A stretch of 64,000 nucleotides of DNA from Tubulanus polymorphus (lineage: Eukaryota > Nemertea > Palaeonemertea > Tubulaniformes > Tubulanidae), in NCBI RefSeq assembly GCF_964204645.1, contig NC_134035.1, positions 11,222,501-11,286,500 on the forward strand, read 5' to 3'. The position numbers and the translations under genes were made by a program. The stretch's first letter is position 1. Each line of letters begins with the position of its first letter. Under the pieces are notes generated by a model. That model had not been told where the DNA came from and made no database searches. It saw nothing but the letters and a program-made list of their open reading frames with translations. This document shows, one piece after another, positions 1 to 19,863 of the stretch.

Positions 1-438
1 GTACAATAAATGGTTTCCTTACGCATCAATGCTGGTCAACTGGAAAAACCAGTCTGTTAAGTCGGGGATTAAGTCACATTCTACTGTATTGTAATTTCCA
101 TCTTGGAAACTGTTTCTGTCAAAATCTGACTACAAAAGGTTGGAAATATTGGTCCGGGGTAATAAAGTTCTAGAAGAAATCAGGGAAATCTCAAGGAATT
201 TGACAAATTTTAACAAAAACCTCGAAAGCTCAGGGAATTCGGAAATTAGTGTATTGACCACTCATTTCTTTATCAATGAAAAATGAAACAATAGTAACAT
301 TTTAAACAACAAAATTTCTCTGATTTACTCAAAGGGAGAATTTGTGTAATCACATGCAAAAATCAGGGAAAACTCATGGGATTTGTAAATGGGCGGAAAG
401 TGACGTGTATAAGAATTTATTGATATTGTCTATTTCAG

Positions 439-1421
439 GATATTATATTCGTTCTATGTCGGAGGCGTCCTGTCGATACCTCGTCAAGTGTTCCGTAAAG
501 TCAATGGATTTTCAAACCGATACTGGGGTTGGGGTAGAGAGGATGATGACTTCTCAGCAAGGTATATTATTACGCTTTCAAATAGCTGATAGCAGGGTCC
601 CTTGATTCCTTAAAAACTCCTATACAGAAAATGCCTTTAAGCTGCTCGAAATTCCTTTAATTTGAGCAAAATGCCTGAAAATCCTTCAATTTTCATTTTG
701 AGAAGTAGGCAATTAGAGGTGTTTTTAGTTGTAAAGTAAACTATGCCTCAATCAGTACAGTTGGATTTTAACCACAGAATTAACGGTTTACCGAGGTAAG
801 CAGTACCCATTAAGGAGTCTATAGTAATTATCATGGTATGAAAGTGATACAGACGCTTCCACAAAATTTGAAATTTTCTACTTTAGAATTCTTCACCTTG
901 AAATTCTTTATTGTAGCCAGGAATGACTGTTCTGTAGGGACCCTGTATAGGCCAACCTCTGGAAATACAGTTGTTGAACCGCAATGCCCCCGGGGTCTAC
1001 CCTGCAATGAATCGAGTGGAGATGAAATTATTGCGTTATTTGCGTTATTTTTGTTGTAGAATTCGCGCCAAGAATTTAAAAGTATCGTTTCTAAACGGTC
1101 AGAGAATCGCATCGTATCTCATTTTATCACACATCGATGATCGGACGGAGAATAAAATGAAGTGAGTCGTCGTATGATCTTCTATGCGGGTTCGCGAAAT
1201 TGAATTCTAGCCTTTTGATCGATGTAAAAACCGACTTGGTTTTAATTCACTCCGATTTTGGTTCCTTTCGATTTTGTAGATGGCCTTTTATAAATGAGGT
1301 GAAGAAAGTAATGGATAAAGATGGTTTGAATGATGCGAAATACAAAGTGATCTCGATTAAAGACGAACGACTTTTCATTCGTATATCGGTTGATCTGATG
1401 AAAAATGCTTCAGCTGTGTGA
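439..1421 (+). CDS. Beta-1,4-galactosyltransferase (GT7 family), 3' exons only
   Basis: Three exons join in phase: 439-561, 1060-1161 and 1281-1421 (TGA). The upstream exons lie before the window. The first exon encodes GGVLSIPRQVF, then NGFSNRYWGWGREDDDF, the conserved GT7 catalytic and donor-binding block (W-G-W-G-x-E-D-D). The last exon encodes KDGLNDAKYKV and ends ...IRISVDL plus a few residues. This matches the DGLNSLxYxV...ITVDI tail of B4GALT1-6 better than the Cys-rich tail of B4GALT7, although WGWGRED is B4GALT7-like. Family enzymes are Golgi type II membrane proteins that transfer galactose from UDP-Gal to GlcNAc, glucose or xylose acceptors. Splice sites: acceptors tatttcag, ttgttgtag and gattttgtag; donors gtatat and gtgagt. 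The family is certain; the subfamily is not resolved from 121 residues. Confidence 0.88.
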
Positions 1422-3488
1422 ACTGTTTCTCCTCATTTTGCCCTCTTTCGCAGTGCCTTAGATTCTTTCACTGTTATATCATTGAGGTTGAGACAAACCA
1501 GGGTAGAAGACTCCACCTTATTCAGCGAGGTTTGATTTGAAACGTTTACTAGAGGGAAAGATTCGGGCATGGAAGCTACCTCGGTCATTGACATTGGGAT
1601 GTATCAATTACAGTCGACCAAATACAGAGTATAAAAGTTATGGGATGACCTTATTCAGCACGGTTTGAACTGTTTTTAAAGGTTTACCAAAAACAGGGTA
1701 AAGGATTTGGGTAGAGTTCACCTGGTTCAGAACGGTTTGGACTTTTCGTTTTAAAAAGTTTACCAAATTCTGAGTAGAAGATTGATGCTCCACGTTTAAT
1801 CCTTGAGGGCAAACTGGTTATTGATTGACAGTTGACCAAATTAAAAGTCTAAAAGATTTCGGTTTACTTAAAGTTGTATTCATTATTCCAATATTATAAA
1901 AGTTAGAGCGCATACCCACCGAAAATAATATTGGCAGTAACTTTCTGGTTACAAGTCGAATTTTTGTCTCATACTTCAAGAATCTCTTCTAAAATCTAGG
2001 CAATCTAGCTTGGCATTTTGTCCGTCCTTTATTATGCAGTTGGTATTATATTATAAGTTATTGAATTTTTGGCTACATTTCATCGATTCTAAGAAAATCG
2101 TGGTATTGGTATATAGAATATAGAGTCTGGGCTCAGTATTGAGCAACATGCCTCGAAAATATAGTGTGGGCTCACTTTCGAGTAACATGCCTCAAATGAA
2201 ATTGATTGAGCGAATTTGCCTCACAAATTACCCTAGATAGATTTCTTAAGTTTCCCTGTGATGGAAATATTTTAAACGAGAGTTTGCAAATTTCTTACCT
2301 TTTACCTTAGGACTTCCACTGTACCGATACTGTAAGTGTAATCAATCCTCTCCCCCCATAACAAATATATTGAGATGTCTCAGATATTCTGCGGTACGTC
2401 TCTGATATCGGGATGTCTCTAAACTTAGTGACACCACCTCTGAGTATTGAAGCATTTATCATTTCACTTTTGAATCGCTAAGCACTTTTTACTTGAATCT
2501 GTGACGAGAGATTACATTTCTGGAACTTCCCCTAAAAAAAACCGGTACTTACTATTCAAAATGATACTTCCGTCTTAAACTTCTTTTCATTTGTCAACCC
2601 AGTTTATAAGAGTAATGCAAGGTACATACGTATTAAATAGTACGAGAAAGATTTCATATACGTAAAAGTTAAAAATGTTCTTTTTAAATGTGATCCAAAT
2701 GCTTAAACGTGTATGAACTATTCATTCTCCAACAACCCACCTAGAATATATTTATTGTTCATTTGATGTGATAAACGATTTGTTGTAATATTCTTTGTCT
2801 GTTGTAAACATTTTGAAATACATTATCAAAGTATTAGGTTATGATATTCTGCTGGTGATAGCGAGTCATGTGACTAGACCAATCTTTGCCCACTTTGGCC
2901 CCGGTATAAACCACCCTAAACCAGGCTAATGATTTGGTCAGCAGATTGCTCAGCAATGCAGCCTAGTAGCACCCAGCCTTCATGAGGGATTCACTATTTG
3001 TTGTGTAAAGTCTGGACAATCACTTTCTGAAAGGTTGGTGATAAAAATGTTTAGTTCCTTATTTGTCTGGGATGAGTATAGGCTTCACATGTTCAAGATC
3101 AAAATTGAAAAAAAAAAAATTTTAAATGTCTTGAGAAGTAGTGTTAAATACCTGCATTATTTAGCATCACTGTCAATCATTTTATGATGTTGTTTGATTA
3201 ATTGCATTATTAATGTACAGTATTAATGTTTTACAGACTATCATTGAGGTTTAATCAAATTATGCTCTAGATTTTAATGTATCGTTCGTCAATATTTCTG
3301 AGATCGACTCCACATTCCACCTATTCGCTAATGCGTTAATTATCGTTTATATATGAATACATTTACGTACATGTATCATGTTCTTCGACGTGTTTTTGAG
3401 CAGTAAAGTTTCAGGTTTTTATGTTGTAACTCGTGTCTTATTGTTCTCTTCATGACGAAATGTTTAAAATCTTTCAAAAGAAATTCAC
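1422..3488. other. Noncoding stretch after the galactosyltransferase stop
   Basis: No convincing coding exon seen. The first part must be 3'UTR of the galactosyltransferase, but I cannot place its polyadenylation site. One short open segment after an AG at 1452 (about 1454-1502, followed by gtagaa) is too short to support. Confidence 0.5.
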
Positions 3489-4408
3489 ATGACGACGACC
3501 CATCGATGCTCGGAATATTCTGCAGATTTGAGTCAAGCCGAGCCTCATGTGTTACGAAAATGGATCGAAAGAGTTAGTCCAGTAGGCCTTGGGGTACTCA
3601 ATCCTGTTGTTGGGTTACAGAATCTGTTCTATGACTTGTCTTCCAGTGATTTCATTGATCGTCTAGGCAGCATCATGCTCATCTACAGTTCGGTATTTAG
3701 TCCTCATCGCTTAGAAACGACGACAGAAGCAAAATCGACTTAACATTGAAAGGGTTCTTTATATTTTCATCACAAACTCATCATGAACAATATTACAAAA
3801 GTACAATTCACCATTCCGAGAAGAAATCATAAATCACTTTCGATAACTGGGCAGAAATTAATATTAAGATTACATAAGTAACTATTTGATTATTGTTATA
3901 AATATCATCATATCATTTATTGCACGTCTCGGCAATCCAAACATGTTTGTAGAATTAACAATCCATTTCTATGAAATACGTGTACAGTAGACTCTCGGGA
4001 CAAATAAATTCTTTGGGAGCAATGAGAAATTCTGGGGCAGTCGGAGCAGGTATCCGTCGATTTCACAATGAATTGGAGTAGGAAAGAAGTAATATTTTGT
4101 CCAGGGGCAAGTGATAATCTGAGGACTCCTGAACAGAGTCTACTGTAGTGCAATTAATAAGTTCATTTGATTCGTTTATATAGGATAATGAATGTACGCA
4201 CTACTGATTTCAACCATGGAATCTTTTGTTTTCTCTTTTGTTTTAGAATCCACGGTTCAACTTATTCCTGTTCATGCGTACGAAACGTGACGTTAAATTT
4301 CGACACCGAGATGGAACGATGAATACATCGGATCACGGGCGTTTGCCCGAGTTGATCCGCGACTCCTGCGCTCAAGCGATAAATAATATCTTAACCCCGC
4401 CGAATTAA
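3489..4408 (+). CDS. Hypothetical two-exon gene, unrecognised
   Basis: Exon 3489-3692 starts at an ATG and runs 68 codons to a gtattt donor. Exon 4247-4408 follows a strong pyrimidine-rich acceptor (ttgttttag) and runs in the same phase to TAA. The joined product would be 121 residues. It contains a mildly hydrophobic stretch (GSIMLIYSS then NPRFNLFLFMRTKRD) and then a basic and polar tail. The junction faintly recalls the end of a GPCR TM7 (NPxxN...F) but lacks enough context to claim this. An alternative is that 3489 lies inside an exon following a weak acceptor at 3481. The reading is supported only by frame and the second acceptor; I do not recognise the family. Confidence 0.3.
3985..4147. 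mobile_element. MITE-like inverted repeat, TIR ACAGTAGACTC family
   Basis: The left end reads tacagtagactctcgg and the right end cagagtctactgtag, an inverted repeat of about 13-14 bp. No coding potential. It shares these ends with the copies near 8273 and 15766. Here it lies in the intron of the hypothetical gene. Confidence 0.55.
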
Positions 4409-5547
4409 ATAGACAACTCGTTTATCCCTGTCCAAGATTCCGATCGTCGCGAATATTTACGAAAAATATTGTTTATTCTCTCTATACATGAGTACGGTAC
4501 CCCCGCAGCACGCGAGGGTCGACGACGACGTACGGTTTAGTTTCGATTGCTAATTTGCGCAACCGATAAGCTTTTTTTATATATATATATATATATATCT
4601 ATATACACATACACACATGTTTTTATTATTTATTGTCCGTCGCAGAAAAAACCCACGATTTCGAAGAAAAGCGAAGAAAAAATAAACACTACATCATTGA
4701 GTTGGGTATTAATTGTTTTGATCTCTGGTTTCACAGTGAATTCTAACCTAGCTATCTCCCCCCTGAACCAACTGGTCACCAGCTCCTACAGGCATCACAT
4801 AGTAAGCATGTCGCTACCCCCGTTATATAGTAACAACTGCTGTTGCATGATAATAGAGGGGCAGATTTAGAGGGGGGTGGACCGAGTGGACTGGTCCACC
4901 CCTTCAAAATTTGAATGAGCCTCTGTCTGCTTCGCTTTGCCAAATCTGCCAGTTTCAAATAAAGTGCCCATTCCGATTTTTCAGATCCAACCCTTCAGAA
5001 AATCTGAAATCTGCCCTCGAAAGTCAAGTTTCGAAAATAGGATTGAGTCGAAATGCAACCACTCAATTCTACGAGCCATTTTCAAAACTGGCTTGAAAAG
5101 TTGATTTTAAAACGGTTCGTCAAATCAAGTCGAAACGTTACTACTCTCTTTAATTTTTCTTCGCGATTGTGTTTTTTCTTCGATTGAACTACAGACGCTC
5201 ATTGAGACCCGGCTCATTCGTCGATTTGTAATATATTCAAATAAACGCAAACGAACTGAACGGTTCAGTCATTCCCTCGTCGCGATATCGAGCGACGACT
5301 CGAGATAGATATTCGACGGTTAACGCGCTCTCTAAATGTATTAATACAGATATAACTGCGGATGTTGATATGTCGCGACACGCGCGGTCGTGTAGTCGTC
5401 ACAATCAGTTATAGTATCATAGTATCCTGCACTGCAATAGAGAAATAATGAAGTATGAATATCACAGACAACACACGACACTTTTTTCGACACGGTTCTG
5501 ATTGCTCAAAAATTCCGACCGTCCTCTAAAACTGACACATATATACA
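4409..5547. other. Convergent intergenic region
   Basis: Lies between the end of the + strand hypothetical gene and the end of MINDY on the - strand. It contains a short (TA)n run near 4578-4599 and an AATAAA near 4681 that could serve the + strand gene. Nothing else coding is seen. Confidence 0.5.
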
Positions 5548-8500
5548 TCAACTAACATCGCTTTCTTTCTTAGCGCCGTCCGCCGTCTCGTTCGTCGATG
5601 CCGCCGTCGCTGGCGATCTGCCAGCAGCGGTCTGCTGTTGTTGTTGAGGTTGTTGAAGCGACATCTGTTGCTGTTGCCTGGCAGCGGCTGCCTGGCGATT
5701 CTCCTCTTCTTGTAGCTGAACGGCTAACTCGTGACTGAAAAACCAAACCAATGACATGATTATTGACAAAATGTACAAAATAATTTAACACGAGAATCCT
5801 ATTCAATACAGTTAGAATGCACTCATTCTTGTTGGTATTAGAACCCCCAGCCTATAAGGCTAAAAAGAATTGATACCTCATTTCTCATTTCGGTTGCGCT
5901 TAAAAATTGCCCCAGCCAGCCACCTAAATTTAAGGAGTTTTAAAGGAGTTTCAGGCATTTCGCTCAAATCAAAGGAGTTTCAAGCACGAGCTGTACGAGC
6001 TAATCAGCTATTCATTTAGAATTGCTGAAGTAATTTAGAAGAGAGGATGTTGTCACTAGTTATTACTCCTTTTGGCGAATTTGAACCCAGCCTCAATTTT
6101 CAACATATCAATTCTGAAATACAAATATTACATAGAATGACCTGATTAAGTATATGCTATTCAGTATACTCTGTGTACTTACTCGGATAAAGTATTTGGC
6201 AATTGCTGAATTCCGCCAGCACCACTACCACCACTACCACCACTACTAGCACTACTAGCACTACCACCAGTGGCTGCGGTAGCCTGGTATCTGTTAGCTT
6301 CATCTTGTAACGACAAAGCCACCAAATAACTACAATACAATATCGATAGGAACTTAAAAATGATCAATATAATTTTAGAAAATAATACGCTTTATCCCGA
6401 CGATGAGGCGGCCAATAGCTTCATGTACGCCTACGCTGAGTCATCCAATCGCACTCATGCAAGTATTAATCAGCAGCATGAAACCACCCTTTCACACATT
6501 CACCATTGTCTTGACAATCACTTAGAAACGACTACGGTAATGTCTGGCATTTGTAGTAATATTAGTTTGTTCATTTTCAATACGAGGAAATAAGCCTATT
6601 GAATTCACGCCAGTCTACAGATTTCGAAAAATATTCCTCTTTAAAAGCACATTTCTCATACATTTTTCATCGTATTCATAGATAGGATATTAATACCGTG
6701 GCATACCGGTACTTCTGACTGTTAGGCCAAAAAAATATATATATTCTGTTTCTGGTCAGGCCCTTCTGTACAAAACGATGCGGTGATGCGTTTTTCTTTT
6801 TTTTATGTTCCGACATTTGACTATCGAGTGTGATGGATTAGTCGACAGGAACAAGTCCGAACGGATGTATAGTAGCCAGCCCTTTCAAAATGGACATCGA
6901 TATCAACATGCTTTTGGTTTTCATTCACAATCAGACAAACAGCGATGAATAGATGGACTAAACTTCTGTTTGACAACATCGGCGACTAGTCGTGCTAGCG
7001 CGCGGTGCGCGAATTTCAGAGCCGATTTTTGTTTCGGTAAAAAAAATTTTGACGCGAGGGTTCTAGATCGACGCGCGCGCTGACCAGAAACAGAATACAT
7101 TTTTTGTTTGGCCTTAGTAAGAGGGTCAGGTGTATCCGACCAACAGTGAGATTTAAGTGATAGTTAGATGTTGTAGAATTGATGTACGTACTCTTGGTCG
7201 ATCTGTTGTTGAGGTGATACCAAACTGTCCATAGGAATGACTGGAATATTACTAGATTCGGGTTTTTGATAAGTACGGAATTCCGAATTGACAAAAAGAC
7301 CGTCGCCTTCGACGTTCGACAACGTTTCCCACACGACTTCGCTTTCGTTTAGAAATCCTTGGTCGGTGACCAGCGTAAATAATTCATTCTGAAACGGATA
7401 AAATCAGCATTCAAACTAAAATAAGATAATCAAGATTCAGCTCCACATCGACACATGATGCCTAGTCCGAAGGTTGATCCAGAGGCCAATTTTGAAGAAC
7501 TTTTCACATACTTAAAGGACACTTTAATGGTCGAAAAGGCAATATCAGGTGTACTCCTGCACTGAGATGTACCAATTATCTTTGTCGACAAACCCAGACC
7601 CACCAATTATAGAAATGAAGTGATTAGAAATTTCATTGCAGTTCATAAAATGACCCGGCCGATTAGGAGAAAGGAGGTATCAGTTTTTTTGAAAGCCTAA
7701 CTGTAAACTTACTTTATGTTTGTACAACGTGCTGAAGTGATTATTCCTGAACAGCACACACATTTCTCCTTCCTTCACCGTTATCACCAGTTCAGCCAGG
7801 CCGTGATACGTAAGTTGAGACGCGGTGCGCTCTAAGTAATTTTCCGCTATCAATGCTGCAAAAACAACAGACAAGAATTTAAAAGTCGCACCCTCCTAGA
7901 TATCCAGCAACCTCTGAGGAAGGTAGAGGGTGCATAGACACTAAATCCAACAGGGCAGCCCGGGGCAACTTAAACTTCAGAGCTTGCTCGTAGATGACTC
8001 GATCTAATTGCGAAAGAATAATCGCCGAATTACCTTCAGAGACTAAATCTTCATCGTCCGAGGTTTTTTGGTTGATTATTTTCTCTACTAGTTGATTGTA
8101 GCTACAGTTTCCGACCGCGCAGACGACCTCCGGCGATTGAGGGTCGACGAGCCAGCCGTGATACATCGGTATCGACAGCAGATCGAAGATAATGTGTTCA
8201 GACGTGTACTCAAAACTACTGATCCTACGGTAATTAAGAAAGAGAGCAAAATCATAATGGGGTCGGTTGATAAACAGTAGACTCCGCTCGAGTCGCATCC
8301 AATCAACTGAAACATTTCAAATTGAAATATTTTTTGTGAAACTATTGAAGAAATAAATAATATCGAAAATGTATTTTTTTGATAATATCGAACTCGGATA
8401 TCGCGCAAGTCAGACATATTTTACGGTCACAAAAGTCTGACTTTAGCGGAGTCTACTGGATCATGTATGTATGATTTGATTTTGAATTAATTTTTCATAG

Positions 8501-11222
8501 AACTTATTAAATGTAGCCTACACGTATTAAGTAAATGGAAAGGGTTAGGTTTAGTTAAATTGTACCCACACACTTTCCTAATCTTATTCGTAAGAATTAA
8601 TTTTCTTGAGTGATACGTATTAACAAATTAGCATTTACAAGAATAATGCCATAATGTTGGCAAAAACATTAACTTCCTAGGTCGAAATAGAGCACTATTC
8701 CTGTGTTAAATCTTTCGTTAATGACAAAATACCGATCATGAAACTGATCCGTGGTTGTTATTAAAGCATTCTATGAAACTGACTCTATTAACTACATGTA
8801 CGCGATGATTGACACATTCTTCACTCGACGCATAATTACCCGTTGAATTTCACATTGACGTCTAGTCCAGTCTGGAGCTTATGAAATACGGCCATCGCGT
8901 CGTGCATGTTCTGTTCGAAGTTTAACTGAGCGTCCTCGGAAATATTCTGAAATATAGCGAAAAATAGCTTCAATCATCAACTGACTTACACTAGGTTGGC
9001 CACGATCTTGTGGCATATTTCACAAGTCATAACCTAGATTAAAGACTTTGCCCATTTCATCATAGGCGATACCAATATCGGCCATGAGCAGGGTCTTTTT
9101 TATCAATTTTTTTTCACACCACTATCACAGCCTGATTATGTAGAAACCAGAAATGGCTTAGACTGGTCTTATGGGATCAGTCTTGATGGCTAACAAGTTC
9201 TTGGAATTGGCGATAGCATTAATATGGGCTTAGGTCAGGATTGTGATGGCTAGTAAGTGTTTTTTCGATTAACTTTAGAAGCAAAATGCCTGAGGCTGAA
9301 TGTCTTCATTGATCACAACTCACTTGCATTCACAATTCACTCCTAGAAATCCCCAGATTTGCAAATTACTCCCAGAGATCCCCTCAGATTCTATACCCAA
9401 TCGCAGATCACTCAGATTTGCAACTAACCTCCAGATTTGCTCAGATTCCCAACTCAGGGTGGCCACTTTTAATAGACTTGCTTTTACCCCGAATTTTCCC
9501 GGGTACTGTACGTTATTTGCACTGACTTTAGAGCACTGTACTAAGAATTCAATCAATTAATGTTACATTCAAATATGTAACGTAGAAGGAAACTGTTTGA
9601 TTTTATGCGCGATCTTGCAAATTTTCCCCGACTGTTTAGCTTATTTCTTTACAAAATTCCCTGACTTTTTTAATGGAAAGAAAATTGCCTGACTTTTTTT
9701 TTAAAGGAAAGATAATTCCCCGACTTTTCCCTGATTTCCAGGTAAGTGGCCACCCTGCAACTAAATTCACAGAAATTCACAGATTCATTCCGATACGTAC
9801 CTTCGGTATTTGCTCGAACACATAATCGCCGAGGTATTCCATCAACTGTTCCGATGTGATTATTTCCATCATCGCCGGTAGTTTGATTTTCTCTTTCAAC
9901 AGCAAAATATTCATAATCGCCAACAGCGGACACGGTCCGTTCTCATTCTGAGTGATAATCGGCAGCTTCTTCGAGTTGAATGTCATATTTTTAATATGAT
10001 ATATTCCGGGCATCGGGTACGGTTTGAAATTCGACGTTTGTTGTTGTTTTTCGTCGTTATTCCCGGCGGTGGCAGCGGCGTCTGCTATCGCCGCGACGGA
10101 GCCACCGCCTGCCATTGCCGCGACGGAGCCACCGTCTGCCATTGCCGCATCGGAGCCATCGTCTGCCATCGCGGCAACAGAGCCATCGTCTGCCATCGCG
10201 GCAACAGAGCCATCGTCTGCCGTACATGTCTTGTCGGTCGATAGTTTTTCGTTTTGAGATGGGTTTTGGGCGTCTGGTTCCGGAATCGGTTTGGCGTCGA
10301 TGCCATCGCTGACGACGCGTTCCGGAGCGGAGATTGTTTTCGTCGATTCGACGATGGTTTCGCGATCGTTTTCGACGGTCATTTCGACGTTAGACGACGA
10401 CGTCATCGTTGATACGTCGGCTTCGCTCATTGCAGCAGTCGAAAAATCAGCTGAAATTTAAGACGATGAATTAGGTAATAAATAGTAAAGATTTGAACAT
10501 GCCTATCAGAGATTAGTCTGAATGGATCGTAATCAGTTTTTTTATGAATTCTTTCTCAATATTTTTTATACGTTGTTTGACAGTTCTCTGAGTAATCCAT
10601 GAGAGTTTGGTTAGGCTAACCCATGAGTGGCAGAGAATGGGACCACAGTCTGACAGACTAAACCGCAGTCCGGTTACAGTCTACTCTAAACCAGTCCAGT
10701 TACTGACTAAACCACAGTTTGGTTATTGACAAAACCATAGTCCAGTCATTTGCTAAACCAGTCCTATTAATTATTGACTCTAATAATCAGTCCTGAAAAT
10801 GCAGACCAGTGTAGTAATGACTACGCAACAGTCTGGTTACTGACTTAGCCTATACCACAGCCAGTCCACTTCAGAGATGCAACCGGTGCCCAAGGCCCTG
10901 GCTGTGCTAGCAATCGGGGGGGGGGGGGGGGGGGGGGGTAGCGGTAGGTGCACTTAAAATAAAATGCAGCCCCTTTTTTAATGTTACCATTTCCAGCAGG
11001 TACAACATTCATTGAGCCTTCTTCGTTGTCAACCATTTCGTCAACAGCACCAACAGAATTGTTTTCAGTTTCAGCGATAATCGATTGATGACCGTCATCG
11101 GTTGTGGTTCCAGGTTCGACGAGTTGATGATTTTTGACAGCTGTCAAATCGGAACTTTCGCACTCGTTATTTTCCATCACTGGAACGTTTAACGTCGGTG
11201 CACTTTGCTCGTCCGTCTCCAT
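5548..11222 (-). CDS. MINDY: MINDY-1/2 (FAM63) ubiquitin carboxyl-terminal hydrolase, complete
   Basis: Eight exons on the minus strand: 10988-11222, 9801-10450, 8840-8946, 8034-8224, 7713-7855, 7192-7388, 6183-6329, 5548-5734. They total 1857 nt, 618 residues, with every junction in phase. MINDY enzymes cleave K48-linked polyubiquitin. The active site is visible: QNENGPCPLL (catalytic Cys near residue 252, with the conserved Gln six residues before it) and RNNHFSTL (catalytic His). Conserved blocks include YHGWLVDPQSP, SYNQLVEKII, QLTYHGLAEL and VTDQGFLNESEVVWE. The C-terminus has two ubiquitin-interacting (MIU-type) helices, DYLVALSLQDE and HELAVQLQEEE, followed by a Gln-rich tail. The N-terminus is long, acidic and low-complexity, with a tandem A-D-D-G-S-V-A-A-M repeat. 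The first ATG (11222) is chosen because its exon splices in phase; an ATG at 10430 also lies in frame in exon 2. Vertebrate MINDY1 and MINDY2 cannot be told apart here. Confidence 0.95.
8273..8458. mobile_element. MITE with TIR CAGTAGACTCCGCT in MINDY intron 3
   Basis: Left end acagtagactccgctcgag, right end agcggagtctactgg, forming terminal inverted repeats of about 14 bp. The internal sequence is AT-rich and noncoding. It begins about 50 bp from the splice acceptor of MINDY exon 4 (8224). Confidence 0.7.
9455..9765. repeat. Interspersed repeat with 'gtggccaccctg' end and 'ccctgact' runs
   Basis: A degenerate interspersed repeat in MINDY intron 2. It has repeated ttttccctgactttt-like segments bounded by agggtggccac and gtggccaccctg. 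Related sequence occurs on the other strand at about 14690-14875 and 18590-18765 (tcagggaaaactcgggaatttg ... gtggccaccctg), and in partial form at about 180-400. Class unknown. Confidence 0.5.
10080..10219 (-). repeat. 27-bp coding tandem repeat in MINDY exon 2
   Basis: About five copies of a 27-bp unit read on the minus strand as A-D-D-G-S-V-A-A-M with small changes (G-S-D, G-G-S, A-A-I). The period is nine codons, so copy-number change keeps the reading frame. It lies in the acidic N-terminal region, before the catalytic domain. Confidence 0.85.
10916..10938 (+). repeat. Run of 23 G
   Basis: An uninterrupted G tract in MINDY intron 1, about 50 bp downstream (in gene direction) of the exon 1 donor at 10987. 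The length may be affected by sequencing error. In pre-mRNA it would be a C tract. Confidence 0.9.
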
Positions 11223-12343
11223 CGTTTACTTGCTACGGTCAAAACGCTTCCCGGATAGGAGTCGACGTCTCTAAATCCAGTTATTTTACATCATATCGAA
11301 CAGATCTTTCAAACAGATCTTTCACCAGTTCGGGGAAACCCTTCCTACTATGAAATTGTGGTTGCAGCTAATTCGCGGATATCGGTTACGGTTTTATTCT
11401 TGCCCAACCGAACGGGCCACCGGCGGATAACGATAAAAGTATTGATAAAGAGACTGAATATTGCTGTGTACTGATAAATAAAGGTTAAAGTTAATTTATC
11501 AGCATTTTTCCACCAGGGAAAGATGATGTGCCATTATCGTGGAAATTTTTCGATTAATTCTTTGCGTTGTTATTATCCCATTTTCTAATGTCTTTATCAT
11601 CACGTTCTCGTTATTATTTCTTGATTTGTCTCATTCTAAACATTTATTTTTTATCATAGAAGAACTTTATGGTTTTATGACGAATAAACTTCATGATAAA
11701 CTCGGAGCAATCTGTGTTTTAAGTCCGTTGCCCATTCCGGTCCGGTTCCTATTGCATACCCGGATGCAGGAAGCTGTAGTAGTACTGAACCAGATCAACA
11801 GTGATCAACAGTATGTCACTAAATTTCAGCCTCTGCTATACGAAATTGTGAAAGGACGCGGTCAACTACCGATTAAAGACACCAGGCAGGCCGGTCTCCA
11901 GATATCCACTCAACTATTACTGCTGAACTGGCCAAGACAAGAACTACCCCGGCCTGGAAATTGAGAAAAACGAAACCTATGGTGAATATAGAGATATAGC
12001 TGATTACCAGTGTATTATTAATCGGACTGTAGGCCTATGTGGATTAGTCTGTCATTAATGATAGCAGTGGTTTTTTAGTCAATGGCTGACACTAGTACTC
12101 TATTTAAAGCCCTTTGACGTATTGATTGCTAACACCTATTTTTTTATAGATATTTTTCTATCTATCTCTGTTTTAATTTAGGGTCTTTAAAAGCTATAAC
12201 TGGTGTTCAACAGCTTAGCCGTATTCGATTAGCTAGTCGCGCTGAAATGCGATTTTACTTGATTTGAGATTATTGCCGATACGCAGCCGCACAATTAGAC
12301 CAGTGATAGATACGTATTTGAACTGTCATCCGTCTCTGTTAAT
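11223..12343. promoter_or_regulatory. Divergent intergenic region between MINDY and RUNDC1
   Basis: The start codons of MINDY (-, 11222) and RUNDC1 (+, 12344) face away from each other over 1.1 kb, so the promoters of both genes should lie here. A 141-codon open frame at 11539-11964 (+) has a hydrophobic start and an unrecognised remainder. It has no clear family and I treat it as non-gene. No core promoter motif is claimed. Confidence 0.5.

Positions 12344-19863
<7,520 letters not shown>

Noticed and set aside
439-1421. Assignment of the galactosyltransferase as B4GALT7
   Set aside because: WGWGREDD fits B4GALT7, but the C-terminus lacks the LDCD...C tail and instead matches the B4GALT1-6 ending, so no symbol is given.
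11539-11964. 141-codon open frame between MINDY and RUNDC1
   Set aside because: Hydrophobic AT-rich start and unfamiliar remainder; no splice partner or family. Could be revisited with RNA data.
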